This document shows, piece after piece, positions 6,292 through 14,176 of a stretch of 34,249 bases of DNA. A program made the position numbers and the translations under genes. The notes under the pieces are model-generated. The model was not told where the DNA came from and made no database searches. It saw nothing but the letters and a program-made list of their open reading frames with translations. Every line of letters starts with the position of its first letter. Position 1 is the stretch's first letter. The DNA is from an uncultured Pseudomonadota bacterium (GTDB lineage: Bacteria; Pseudomonadota; Gammaproteobacteria; Steroidobacterales; Steroidobacteraceae). Where the stretch lies: positions 1 through 34,249 of the forward strand of contig CALGVD010000100.1 of NCBI GenBank assembly GCA_937920275.1, given 5' to 3'.

Positions 6292-7029
6292 TCAGCGGAA
6301 GACCTTCGACCAGAACGCCTTCATGTCTTCCCAGGATTGCCGGTCGGCCTTCTCGTCGTAGGCGAGCGGCAGGTTGTTCTTCTTGCCCTTCTCGGTGGCT
6401 TCCGGGTTCGTGAAGCCGTGCTTGGCGTCGGGGTAGGAGACGAACTGGTAGTCGACGCCGAGCGCCTGCATCTCCTTGTGGAAGTTCGCCTGGTCCTCGG
6501 CGGGCACGAGGCCGTCCGCCTCGCCGTGGCAGATGAGCACGGCGGGCTTGAACTCGCCGGGCTGCGCCTGGTGCGCGGCGGTGAGCGCGCCGTGGAAGCT
6601 CACGACGCCGCGCAACGGCATGCCGAGACGACCCATGTGCAGCGACAACGCGCCGCCCAAGCAATAGCCCATCGCGCCGATGCGCTCCGGGTCGACCTGC
6701 GGATGCGCGCGCAGCTGCTCGTAGGCCGCACGCAAGCGCTCGTTCAAGGCCGGGATGTCGGTGAACAGGCCGCCCATCAGCGCACCGGCTTCGGCGGCGT
6801 CAGCGGCCTCGCGTCCATCGCCGTAGACATCCACCGCGAGCGCGGCGAAGCCGAGCCCGGCGAGCTCGCGGGCGCGCCGTCGCGCATAATCATTGAGCCC
6901 CCACCATTCCGGAAGCACGAGCACCCCCGGGCGCTGGCCGTCGCGCGCCGGATCCCAGGCGAGGTAGCTGGCGAGTTCGCGGCCGCCGGCGACATAGCGC
7001 AGGATTTCAGTATGGGAGGCATCAGGCAT
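6292..7029 (-). CDS. dienelactone hydrolase family protein
   Basis: 245 residues, an alpha/beta hydrolase with the dienelactone hydrolase triad: C123 in GYCLGG, D172 in GEADGLVP, H204 in DAKHGF. E41 in LPEWWG is the conserved Glu that holds the cysteine in its inactive state. The family opens lactones such as dienelactone in chloroaromatic breakdown, but most chromosomal members have unknown substrates, and no aromatic-degradation genes are nearby. ATG at 7029 is the only start that removes a low-complexity upstream extension; no Shine-Dalgarno is seen. Converges with amn over a 24-nt gap and diverges from trmB. Confidence 0.88.
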   Translation of the reverse strand: MPDASHTEILRYVAGGRELASYLAWDPARDGQRPGVLVLPEWWGLNDYARRRARELAGLGFAALAVDVYGDGREAADAAEAGALMGGLFTDIPALNERLRAAYEQLRAHPQVDPERIGAMGYCLGGALSLHMGRLGMPLRGVVSFHGALTAAHQAQPGEFKPAVLICHGEADGLVPAEDQANFHKEMQALGVDYQFVSYPDAKHGFTNPEATEKGKKNNLPLAYDEKADRQSWEDMKAFWSKVFR

Positions 7030-7050
7030 GGCGAGGATCCGTTGGAGGCG

Positions 7051-7070
7051 AGTTGCGCGGGGGCGCAACT
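7051..7070. promoter_or_regulatory. perfect 8-bp stem-loop between DLH and trmB genes
   Basis: AGTTGCGC, loop GGGG, GCGCAACT, with three more pairs after a small bulge. It lies 21-42 nt before the ATG of the dienelactone hydrolase gene, so it would sit in that leader if transcription starts further upstream. It is not positioned as a terminator for any gene and could equally be an operator. Confidence 0.5.
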
Positions 7071-7134
7071 TTCGCAAGTAGGCCGGATTTCTGCAAGCCT
7101 TGCGTGGTCCGCTTGCTGTCATACTGACCGGTCG

Positions 7135-7944
7135 ATGGACCACGATCCGGACAAGCCCCACAGGCGTCGCAGCATCCGCAGCTTCGTGCTGCGCGCCGGA
7201 CGCATCACGCCGGCCCAGGAGCGGGCGTTGACCGAGGGCTGGCCGCGCTTCGGCATCGATCCACCGCTGCAGGACGCCGATCGCTCCGCAGCCGTTGCGT
7301 CCCTTGACTTCACCGCCCGCTTTGGCCGACGCGCAGCCTTGGTCGTGGAGATCGGCTTCGGCAACGGCGAGAATCTGCTGGCGCTCGCGATGGCGCATCC
7401 CGAGAAAGATTTCTTGGGGATCGAGGTGCACCGCGCAGGTGTCGGTCATCTGCTGCTGCGCGCCGAAGAAGCCGGGCTCGGCAACCTCCGCGTGATGCAG
7501 CACGATGCGGTGGAGGCCTTCGAGCATCAGATCGCTCCGGGCGCGCTCGAGGAAGTGTTGGTGCTGTTCCCGGACCCTTGGCACAAGAAGCGCCATCACA
7601 AACGCCGCCTGGTGCAGCCCGACTTCGTGGCACTGCTCGCCTCGCGCCTGCGCATCGGTGGCCGTCTGCAGCTCGCGACGGACTGGGAGCCCTACGCTCG
7701 ACAGATGTTGGAGGTGCTGTCGGCCGAACCCTCACTTCGCAACTGCGCGGTCACCGCAGACACCGCAGGCACCTCGAGCGGCGTCGCAACCGGAAGCGTG
7801 GATCCGGGTTTCGTGCCGAGGCCCACCTGGCGCGCGCTGACCCGTTTTGAGCGCCGCGGCCACCGCTTGGGGCACGGTGTGTGGGACCTGTCCTTCGAGC
7901 GGGTCGCTGCGCCGACCGACAGGCCGATCAACCCGGCAGCGTGA
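7135..7944 (+). CDS. trmB: tRNA (guanine-N7)-methyltransferase TrmB
   Basis: 269 residues. Methylates N7 of G46 in the variable loop of tRNAs using S-adenosylmethionine. The SAM site is VEIGFGNGEN (71-80), and FLGIEVHRAGVGHLL carries the acidic ribose ligand. PDPWHKKRHHKRR (147-158) is the TrmB signature. The N-terminal SFVLRAGRITPAQERAL is the usual family lead-in, supporting ATG at 7135. No Shine-Dalgarno; a CATACT nine bases upstream could be a -10 giving a leader of only a few bases. The last 17 nt overlap the end of the convergent marC gene. Confidence 0.94.
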   Translation: MDHDPDKPHRRRSIRSFVLRAGRITPAQERALTEGWPRFGIDPPLQDADRSAAVASLDFTARFGRRAALVVEIGFGNGENLLALAMAHPEKDFLGIEVHRAGVGHLLLRAEEAGLGNLRVMQHDAVEAFEHQIAPGALEEVLVLFPDPWHKKRHHKRRLVQPDFVALLASRLRIGGRLQLATDWEPYARQMLEVLSAEPSLRNCAVTADTAGTSSGVATGSVDPGFVPRPTWRALTRFERRGHRLGHGVWDLSFERVAAPTDRPINPAA

Positions 7945-8569
7945 TCCCGAAACTCGCCCGTACGCCGTCCACCACGAACTGCACCGCGAGCGCACCGAGC
8001 ACCACGCCGAGCAGGCGGTTGATGACATTGGTACCGGTCACGCCCAGCAGCCGCGTCAAGCGGTCGGCCCCCAGCATCACGGCGAATGAGATCGCGAGCA
8101 CGGCGAGCGCGGCGGCGAGCAGCGTCGCGAACATGAGCGGATCCTGCACCACCGACACCGGACCGAACCAGAGCAGGATGGTGGTGAGGGCGCCGGGACC
8201 TGACATGAAGGGAAAGGCCAGCGGGAACACGGAGATGTCGGCACGGCGGCGGCTCTCGGCCTGTTCGTCCGACGAGGTGCGCGTGCCGGATTCGCGGGCG
8301 AACACCATCTCGAGCGCGACGAGGAACAGCAGCAGACCGCCGAAGATGCGGAACGAGTCGATGCTGATGCCCATGGCGCCGAGGAAGCCTGCGCCGCTCA
8401 ACGCGAAGCCGATGATGATGCCGGTCGCGACCAGCACCGACTTGACCGCCATGCGCCTGCGATAGGCCGCCGTCGCGCCCTCGGTCAGACCCGCGAACAC
8501 GGGCACGAGCGCGATCGGATCGACCACGACGAAGAAGACGACGAAGAACTTCAGGAACTGTTCGAGCAT
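7928..8569 (-). CDS. MarC family membrane protein
   Basis: 213 residues with six hydrophobic helices. MLEQFLKFFVVFFVVVDPIALVPVF at the N-terminus and FPLAFPFMSGPGALTTIL in the middle are the MarC/UPF0056 signatures. MarC lies next to the mar locus in E. coli but is not needed for multiple antibiotic resistance, and its role is unknown. ATG at 8569 begins directly with helix 1; a longer in-frame extension overlaps ampG. It is ten nt downstream of ampG on the same strand, probably the third gene of an xth-ampG-marC operon. Its 3' end overlaps trmB. Confidence 0.88.
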   Translation of the reverse strand: MLEQFLKFFVVFFVVVDPIALVPVFAGLTEGATAAYRRRMAVKSVLVATGIIIGFALSGAGFLGAMGISIDSFRIFGGLLLFLVALEMVFARESGTRTSSDEQAESRRRADISVFPLAFPFMSGPGALTTILLWFGPVSVVQDPLMFATLLAAALAVLAISFAVMLGADRLTRLLGVTGTNVINRLLGVVLGALAVQFVVDGVRASFGITLPG

Positions 8570-8579
8570 GTCGGACCGG

Positions 8580-9923
8580 TCAGCGGCGCGATTCAGGCGC
8601 AGCGGGCGCCGTGCCGTCCGATGCGGGCACTTCGCGTCCTGCCGTACCGAGCGCCTCGTCGACGACACCCCGTCGCCACATCCACCAGAAGAGTAGCACG
8701 CCGGGCAATGCGGCGACGGTGGTCAACAGGTAGAACTTCACATAGCCCAAGGACTCGATGAGACCGCCCGCCGTGGTGCCGGTCAACAACCGGCCGGCGA
8801 CGCTCGCGGCGGCCGACACCAAGGCATATTGCGCAGCGGTGTAGCGAAGGTTGCAGAGCGCGGACAGGTAGGCGACGACCACCACGCCACCGTAGCCGCT
8901 CGCGAAGTTCTCGAAACCGATCGCGGCGGCGAGGCCGAGGTTGCTGTGCCCGACTGCGGCGAGCCCCGCGAAACTCAGGTTGGAGACGCCCATCAGCACC
9001 AGCGCGAGCAGCACCGCGCGCGCGAGACCGAGACGCGCATAGAGCAGACCACCGACGAAGATGCCGACGAGGAACGCCCAGAACCCGACGCCGATGTCGT
9101 AGACCGCGATCTCGTCGTTGCTGTATCCCATATCGTTGAACAACAGCCGCAAGGTGAGGTTCGCGAGGGTGTCGCCGACCTTGTGGACCAGCACGAAAGT
9201 GAGCACCAGCACCGCACCGGGCCGCGTCAGGAAATCGCGGAACGGGCCTTCGATGGCGCGCCAGACCTCGCCGATCCCGCGTTGCCGCGCCACGATCTCG
9301 CGTCGCCGGGGCTCACCCACCACCCACGCCGTCAGCATGGCCGGCAAGGCGAAGGCCGCGCAGGCGATGTAAGCCGCCTCCCAGCCCGAACGCGCCGCGA
9401 TCAGCAGCGCCACCGCGCCGGCTGCAGCGGAGCCGATGCGCCAACCGTACTGCGACATCCCGGAGCCGATGCCGAGCTGCGCAGGCTGCAGCGTCTCGAT
9501 GCGATAGGCATCGATCACGATGTCGAAGGTGGCGCCCGCGACGCCGACCAGCACTGCCGCGATGATGGTCGCCTGCAAGCCCGCCTTCGGATCGACCAAG
9601 GCGAGGTTGATCACCGCGGCGATGACGAGTGCACCGGCAAACAACATCCAGGACACGCGCTGCCCGAGACGGCCGAGCAGCGGCAGCCGTACGCCATCCA
9701 CCATCCACGCCCAGAAGACCTTGAGGTTGTAGGCGAGGAAGGCCAGCGCGAACGCGGTGATCGTCTTCTTGTCGATGCCGTCCTGCGCGAGCCGCGTGGT
9801 GAGCGTCGCGCCGATCATCGCGTAGGGGAAGCCGGAAGAGATGCCGACGAAGAACGCCGCCAACGGTTCGCGCGCGAGATAGGGCCGGATGGGTGCCAGG
9901 GCCTTTCCCAAGATGCGTCTCAA
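8580..9923 (-). CDS. ampG: AmpG-like muropeptide permease (MFS)
   Basis: 447 residues with about 12 transmembrane segments. The N-terminal FFVGISSGFPYAMIGATL and YNLKVFWAWMVDGVRLPLLGRLGQR match the AmpG lineage of MFS proteins, which import anhydromuropeptides for wall recycling. No suitable ATG precedes helix 1. A TTG at 9923 overlaps the TGA stop of xth as TTGA, so I take it as the start with coupled translation. The C-terminus ends in a soluble tail (about 425-447). AmpG versus another permease of the same family cannot be separated with certainty, and no ampC/ampR gene is nearby. Confidence 0.78.
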   Translation of the reverse strand: MRRILGKALAPIRPYLAREPLAAFFVGISSGFPYAMIGATLTTRLAQDGIDKKTITAFALAFLAYNLKVFWAWMVDGVRLPLLGRLGQRVSWMLFAGALVIAAVINLALVDPKAGLQATIIAAVLVGVAGATFDIVIDAYRIETLQPAQLGIGSGMSQYGWRIGSAAAGAVALLIAARSGWEAAYIACAAFALPAMLTAWVVGEPRRREIVARQRGIGEVWRAIEGPFRDFLTRPGAVLVLTFVLVHKVGDTLANLTLRLLFNDMGYSNDEIAVYDIGVGFWAFLVGIFVGGLLYARLGLARAVLLALVLMGVSNLSFAGLAAVGHSNLGLAAAIGFENFASGYGGVVVVAYLSALCNLRYTAAQYALVSAAASVAGRLLTGTTAGGLIESLGYVKFYLLTTVAALPGVLLFWWMWRRGVVDEALGTAGREVPASDGTAPAAPESRR

Positions 9924-10687
9924 AGGTCGTAGTCCATGACGAGCGGTGCATGGTCCGAGAAGCGGCTCGCCTTGTGGATGTGGGCGGCGCGTGCCGCACC
10001 GGCGAGTCCAGCGCTCACGATCTGATAGTCGATGCGCCAACCGACGTTCTTCGCCCAAGCCTGTCCGCGGTTGGACCACCAGGTGTACTGATCGGGTTCC
10101 GGCACCACCTCGCGGAACGCATCGACCCAGCCTGACTCGCCGAACAAGGTGTCCATCCAGCCGCGCTCCTCGGGCAGGAAGCCGCTGTTCTTCTGGTTGG
10201 ACTTCCAGTTCTTCAGATCGATCGCCTTGTGGGCGATGTTCCAATCGCCGCAGAGGATGTACTCGCTGCGGCGTCGGCGCAGCCCTGCCAGATGCGACGG
10301 GAACGCTTCGAGGAAACGGAATTTCGAGGCCTGCCGCTCCGGGCCCGATGACCCCGAGGGAAGATAGAGCGACACCACCGACAAGGCGCCGAAGCGTGCT
10401 TCGAGATAACGACCCTCGCGGTCGAACTCCTCGACCCCGAATCCCCGGATCACTTCGCTCGGCTTGCGCTTGCAGTAAAGCGCCGTCCCCGAGTAGCCGG
10501 GACGCTCGGCATCGCAGAAAAAGCGGTGATAGCCCGGCAGTTCGATGTCATGGCCGACGAGCTGGGGTTCGTGTGCCTTGGTCTCCTGCAGGCAGACCAC
10601 ATCGGCCGCCTGATCCCTCAACCAGGCGAAGGCCCCCTTGGCGGCAGCGGAACGGATGCCGTTGGCATTCAAAGTGATGACGCGCAC
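9920..10687 (-). CDS. xth: exodeoxyribonuclease III family AP endonuclease (first copy)
   Basis: 255 residues of the EEP fold. Removes blocked 3' ends and cuts DNA at abasic sites. Catalytic residues are all visible: N8, E35 (LQETK), Y108 (LYLPSG), D148 and N150 (CGDWNIAHK), D220 (WRIDYQ), D245 and H246 (SDHAPL). GTG at 10687 is chosen because the family begins V/I-ITLN-NGIRSA exactly here and TATGAT lies six bases upstream; a longer ATG frame at 10741 would run into pyrE. Its TGA overlaps the TTG of ampG. Pairing with pyrE is common in gammaproteobacteria. A second family member is encoded at 25241-26017. Confidence 0.9.
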   Translation of the reverse strand: MRVITLNANGIRSAAAKGAFAWLRDQAADVVCLQETKAHEPQLVGHDIELPGYHRFFCDAERPGYSGTALYCKRKPSEVIRGFGVEEFDREGRYLEARFGALSVVSLYLPSGSSGPERQASKFRFLEAFPSHLAGLRRRRSEYILCGDWNIAHKAIDLKNWKSNQKNSGFLPEERGWMDTLFGESGWVDAFREVVPEPDQYTWWSNRGQAWAKNVGWRIDYQIVSAGLAGAARAAHIHKASRFSDHAPLVMDYDL

Positions 10688-10692
10688 CGGGG

Positions 10693-10699
10693 TATCATA
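10693..10699. promoter_or_regulatory. overlapping bidirectional -10 element for xth and pyrE
   Basis: The plus strand reads TATCATA. TATCAT (10693-10698) lies six bases before the pyrE ATG (10705). The minus strand reads TATGAT (10699-10694), six bases before the xth GTG (10687). The whole intergenic gap is 17 bp, with no room for a Shine-Dalgarno on either side. No good -35 is visible for either gene. Confidence 0.6.
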
Positions 10700-10704
10700 G
10701 CGGC

Positions 10705-11373
10705 ATGAAGCCTTACCAACGTGCCTTCGTCGAACTCGCACTGTCGCGCAACGCCCTTCGTTTCGGACGCTTCACGCTCAAGTCCGGCCGTGAGAGCCCG
10801 TACTTCTTCAATGCCGGCCTGTTCGACGACGGCGCCGCGCTCGCCAGCCTCGGCCGCTGTTATGCCGCGGCGCTCGCGGACTCGGGCGTCGTCTGCGACA
10901 TGCTCTTCGGACCGGCCTACAAGGGCATCCCGCTGGTCGCGGCCACGGTCGCGGCGCTCGCCGAGCATCACGACCGCAACCTGCCCTGGGCGTTCAACCG
11001 CAAGGAGGCCAAAGACCACGGCGAGGGCGGACGCGTGGTCGGGCGCGCGTTGTCCGGCCGCGTCGTGATCGTCGACGATGTGATCACCGCCGGCACCGCG
11101 ATCCGCGAATCCGTCGATCTCATCCGGGCCGCCGGCGCCGAGCCGGTCGCGGTTCTGCTCGCGCTCGATCGACAGGAGCGCGGCCGCGGTGAACGCTCCG
11201 CCGTCCAAGAGGTCGAGGCCGACCTCGGCCTGCGCTGCGTCAGCCTGCTGACCCTCGACACCCTCATCGACATCCTCGCGAACCCCGTGGACGGCGCTGT
11301 CGCGCCTGCCGCGGAGCATCTCGCTGCGCTGCGCGACTATCGTGCGCAGTACGGTGTGACCGCCTCCCTCTGA
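10705..11373 (+). CDS. pyrE: orotate phosphoribosyltransferase
   Basis: 222 residues. Converts orotate and PRPP to orotidine 5'-monophosphate in pyrimidine synthesis. [16 protein letters not shown] (26-40), [11 protein letters not shown] (68-78) and the PRPP loop [13 protein letters not shown] (120-132) are diagnostic. Length and start match the family. No Shine-Dalgarno precedes the ATG; a -10-like TATCAT lies six bases upstream, implying a leaderless message. gabD follows after 22 nt on the same strand. No attenuator of the E. coli pyrE kind fits in the 17-bp upstream gap. Confidence 0.96.
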   Translation: MKPYQRAFVELALSRNALRFGRFTLKSGRESPYFFNAGLFDDGAALASLGRCYAAALADSGVVCDMLFGPAYKGIPLVAATVAALAEHHDRNLPWAFNRKEAKDHGEGGRVVGRALSGRVVIVDDVITAGTAIRESVDLIRAAGAEPVAVLLALDRQERGRGERSAVQEVEADLGLRCVSLLTLDTLIDILANPVDGAVAPAAEHLAALRDYRAQYGVTASL

Positions 11374-11395
11374 CCCCCCCCTCCGGAACATCACC

Positions 11396-12853
11396 ATGCA
11401 CCTCAAAGATCCCTCGCTGCTCAGATCGGATGCGTTCATCGACGGTGCGTGGTGCAGAGCGGACGACGGCGCCACGGTCGACATCCGCAACCCCGCCGAT
11501 GGCAGCGTCGTCGGCACCGTACCGGTGATGCGCGGCGGCGAGACGCGCCGTGCCATCGAAGCTGCCGCGCGCGCGCTGCCCGAATGGTCGAAGCGCACCG
11601 CCAAGGAGCGTGCCGCGGTGCTGCGCCGCTTCGCCGAGGCGATGATCGCCAACGCCGATGACCTCGCCATCATCATGACGAGCGAACAAGGTAAGCCGCT
11701 CGCTGAAGCGCGCGGCGAGATCGGCTACGCCGCCTCCTTCCTCGAGTGGTTCGCCGAGGAAGGCAAACGCGTCTACGGCGAAGTCATCCCGACCTTCCGT
11801 GCCGATGCGCGGCTGATGGTGCTGCGTCAGCCGGTGGGTGTCGCCGCTGCGATCACGCCTTGGAACTTCCCCGCGGCGATGATCACCCGCAAGCTCGGCC
11901 CGGCACTGGCCGCGGGCTGCACTTTCGTCTGCAAACCTGCGCCACAGACCCCGTTCTCGGCGCTGGCGCTCGCCGAACTCGGCCGTCGCGCAGGCCTGCC
12001 CGACGGCGTGCTGAACATCGTGACCGGCGACGCCCAAGCGATCGGCGGCGAGCTCACCGGCAATCCCTTGGTGCGTAAGTTCAGCTTCACGGGTTCGACC
12101 GCGGTCGGCAAGACACTGCTCGCGCAGTGCGCCGGCACGGTGAAGAAAGTCTCGCTGGAGCTCGGCGGGAACGCGCCCTTCATCGTGTTCGAGGACGCCG
12201 ATCTCGAGGCCGCCGTGCAGGGCGTCATGGCGAGCAAGTACCGCAACACCGGTCAGACCTGCGTCTGCGCCAACCGATTGTTCGTGCACACCAGCGTCTA
12301 CGACGAGTTCGCGGCACGGCTCGTGACAGCGGTATCCGCGCTGCGGGTCGGCGCAGGTCTGTCCGGCCCGACCGATCAAGGTCCGCTCATCGACGAGCGC
12401 GCGCTCGCCAAGGTGGAATCCCATGTCGCCGACGCCCTCGCCAAGGGTGGACGCGTCGCGGCAGGCGGTAAGCGCCACGCGCTCGGCGGCAACTTCTACG
12501 AACCGACCGTGCTGCTCGATGTGACCCCCGGTATGCGCGTCGCGCGCGAGGAGACCTTCGGCCCGGTCGCACCGCTGATCCGTTTCACCGACGAGGCCGA
12601 GGTCCTGCGCCTTGCCAACGATTCGGCCGCGGGTCTCGCCGCCTACTTCTACACCCGTGACCTCGCGCGCAGTTGGCGCGTGCAAGAGGCGCTCGAGTAC
12701 GGCATCGTCGGCGTCAACACCGGCATCTTCTCCACCGAAGTCGCCCCCTTCGGCGGCGTCAAAGAATCCGGCCTCGGCCGCGAAGGCTCGCGCCACGGCA
12801 TCGACGACTACACCGAACTCAAGTATGTCTGTGTCGGCGGCCTGTCGCAGTGA
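11396..12853 (+). CDS. gabD: NAD(P)-dependent succinate-semialdehyde dehydrogenase
   Basis: 485 residues, an aldehyde dehydrogenase closely resembling E. coli GabD along its length (GEIGYAASFLEWFAEEGKR, ITPWNFPAAMITRK, EALEYGIVGVNTG). Oxidises succinate semialdehyde to succinate, the last step of GABA breakdown. General base E255 (LELGGNAP) and nucleophile C289 (NTGQTCVCANR) are present; the adjacent second cysteine C291 is typical of GabD. No GABA transaminase is nearby, so the aldehyde source is unknown. It follows pyrE by 22 nt, and its TGA overlaps the GTG of the MFS gene (GTGA). Confidence 0.92.
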   Translation: MHLKDPSLLRSDAFIDGAWCRADDGATVDIRNPADGSVVGTVPVMRGGETRRAIEAAARALPEWSKRTAKERAAVLRRFAEAMIANADDLAIIMTSEQGKPLAEARGEIGYAASFLEWFAEEGKRVYGEVIPTFRADARLMVLRQPVGVAAAITPWNFPAAMITRKLGPALAAGCTFVCKPAPQTPFSALALAELGRRAGLPDGVLNIVTGDAQAIGGELTGNPLVRKFSFTGSTAVGKTLLAQCAGTVKKVSLELGGNAPFIVFEDADLEAAVQGVMASKYRNTGQTCVCANRLFVHTSVYDEFAARLVTAVSALRVGAGLSGPTDQGPLIDERALAKVESHVADALAKGGRVAAGGKRHALGGNFYEPTVLLDVTPGMRVAREETFGPVAPLIRFTDEAEVLRLANDSAAGLAAYFYTRDLARSWRVQEALEYGIVGVNTGIFSTEVAPFGGVKESGLGREGSRHGIDDYTELKYVCVGGLSQ

Positions 12854-14067
12854 TCGATGACGGCGTGCCCGCCGCCGAACCTGCCTCGCGTGGGCTCACG
12901 GCGTTGTTGGCGGCCGCCAGTTCGCTCGGACCGGTCTCGTCACTGATGCTGATGCCGGCGTTGCCGGCGATCCGCGCTGACTTCGGCGACACCATCGCAG
13001 CCACCCAAAGCGTCATCAGCGTGTTCCTGATCGTGTTCGCCATCGGCATCCCGCTGGCCGGCCCGCTCTCGGACCGCTATGGACGACGCCCGCTCCTGAT
13101 CGGCGGCATCTTCATCTTCCTCATCGGTTCGTTGCTCGGCGCCCTCGCGCCGTCGCTGGAGGTGCTGGTGTTCGCCCGGGCGCTGCAGGCCATCGGCTGT
13201 GCCGCGACGGCCACCGTCGCCCGTGCCGTGCTCGGTGATCTCTACCCTGACTGGCGGCTCGCCCGCGCACTCGCACGCCTCACCTTGGTGATGATGACCG
13301 GTACCGCGATCTCGCCTTGGCTCGGCGGTCTGATCACCGAATCGATGGGCTGGCACGCACCGCTCGCGCTGATGGTGGTGCTCGCCGCGATCATCGGGGT
13401 GGCGGCGTTCGTCGCGCTCCCCGAGACGCGTGCGCCGAGCGGCCGCTCCTCCTTCCACGAACTCGGCGAAGCCTCACGCGTGGTGCTGCGCAACCGCATC
13501 TTCCTCAGCTGCGTGATCGACGCCGGCGTGATCTACGCGGTCTATCTCGGCTTCATCTCGATCGCGCCCCACATCATGAGCGAGATGTTCGGGGAGCCCG
13601 CCACGAGCTTCGGCCTCTATCTACTGCTGCTCTCTGCCGGGTACTTCCTCGGCAACATGGTCGTCACACGGCTCAAAGGTCACGCCGACCTCGACCGTGT
13701 GGCGCGCTTCGGGATCTGGCTGCAAGCGGGCTCTGCCGCGCTCGCGCTCGCATTCGTCCTCGCCGGATTCACCCACCCGCTGTTCTGGTTCGGGCCGATG
13801 CTGCCGCTCGCCTTCGCGCAAGGGCTCGCGCTGCCGCACATCACAGCGACCGCCGTCAGGCTCGCACCGGGCTACGCCGGCGTCACCGCCGGACTGATCG
13901 GATTCTCCCAACAGTCGATCGCCGCGGCGGCGGTCCAAGGGCTCGGGTTCGTCCGCACCGACACCCCGGTGCCGGCGTTGGCGGTCTGTGCCGCACTCGC
14001 CTGCGTATCGCTCGGCGCGATGCTGTTGATCGAACGCGCCTTACGGGCTCAACCGGTCGCGGGTTGA
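12850..14067 (+). CDS. Bcr/CflA family MFS drug-efflux transporter
   Basis: 405 residues with about 12 transmembrane helices. The motif GPLSDRYGRRPLLIGG after helix 2, and MLMPALPAIRADFG in helix 1, place it in the DHA1 Bcr/CflA group, which exports drugs such as bicyclomycin and chloramphenicol or natural metabolites using proton force. FARALQAIGCAATATVARAV is the usual helix 4-5 pattern. GTG at 12850 is chosen because it overlaps the gabD stop (GTGA) and leaves a normal short N-terminus. Co-translation with gabD suggests export of a compound tied to that metabolism, but the substrate is unknown. Confidence 0.85.
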   Translation: MIDDGVPAAEPASRGLTALLAAASSLGPVSSLMLMPALPAIRADFGDTIAATQSVISVFLIVFAIGIPLAGPLSDRYGRRPLLIGGIFIFLIGSLLGALAPSLEVLVFARALQAIGCAATATVARAVLGDLYPDWRLARALARLTLVMMTGTAISPWLGGLITESMGWHAPLALMVVLAAIIGVAAFVALPETRAPSGRSSFHELGEASRVVLRNRIFLSCVIDAGVIYAVYLGFISIAPHIMSEMFGEPATSFGLYLLLLSAGYFLGNMVVTRLKGHADLDRVARFGIWLQAGSAALALAFVLAGFTHPLFWFGPMLPLAFAQGLALPHITATAVRLAPGYAGVTAGLIGFSQQSIAAAAVQGLGFVRTDTPVPALAVCAALACVSLGAMLLIERALRAQPVAG

Positions 14068-14176
14068 CCTGGCGCCGGCGGCTGCCGCATCGCTGGGGCT
14101 ACGGGCCTGTCGGCTTCGGGGGTATTATGCAGTCGACCCTTCTCTTGGTTTCCCGATCTGGAGCACTCGTGCCGCC

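Noticed and set aside
6337-7134. Long plus-strand open frame across the dienelactone hydrolase gene, continuous with trmB
   Set aside because: It is the antisense of a well-conserved enzyme; homology to TrmB begins only at 7135.
11264-12796. 510-codon minus-strand frame opposite gabD
   Set aside because: Composition is that of the antisense of a G+C-rich gene, and GabD motifs on the plus strand are complete.
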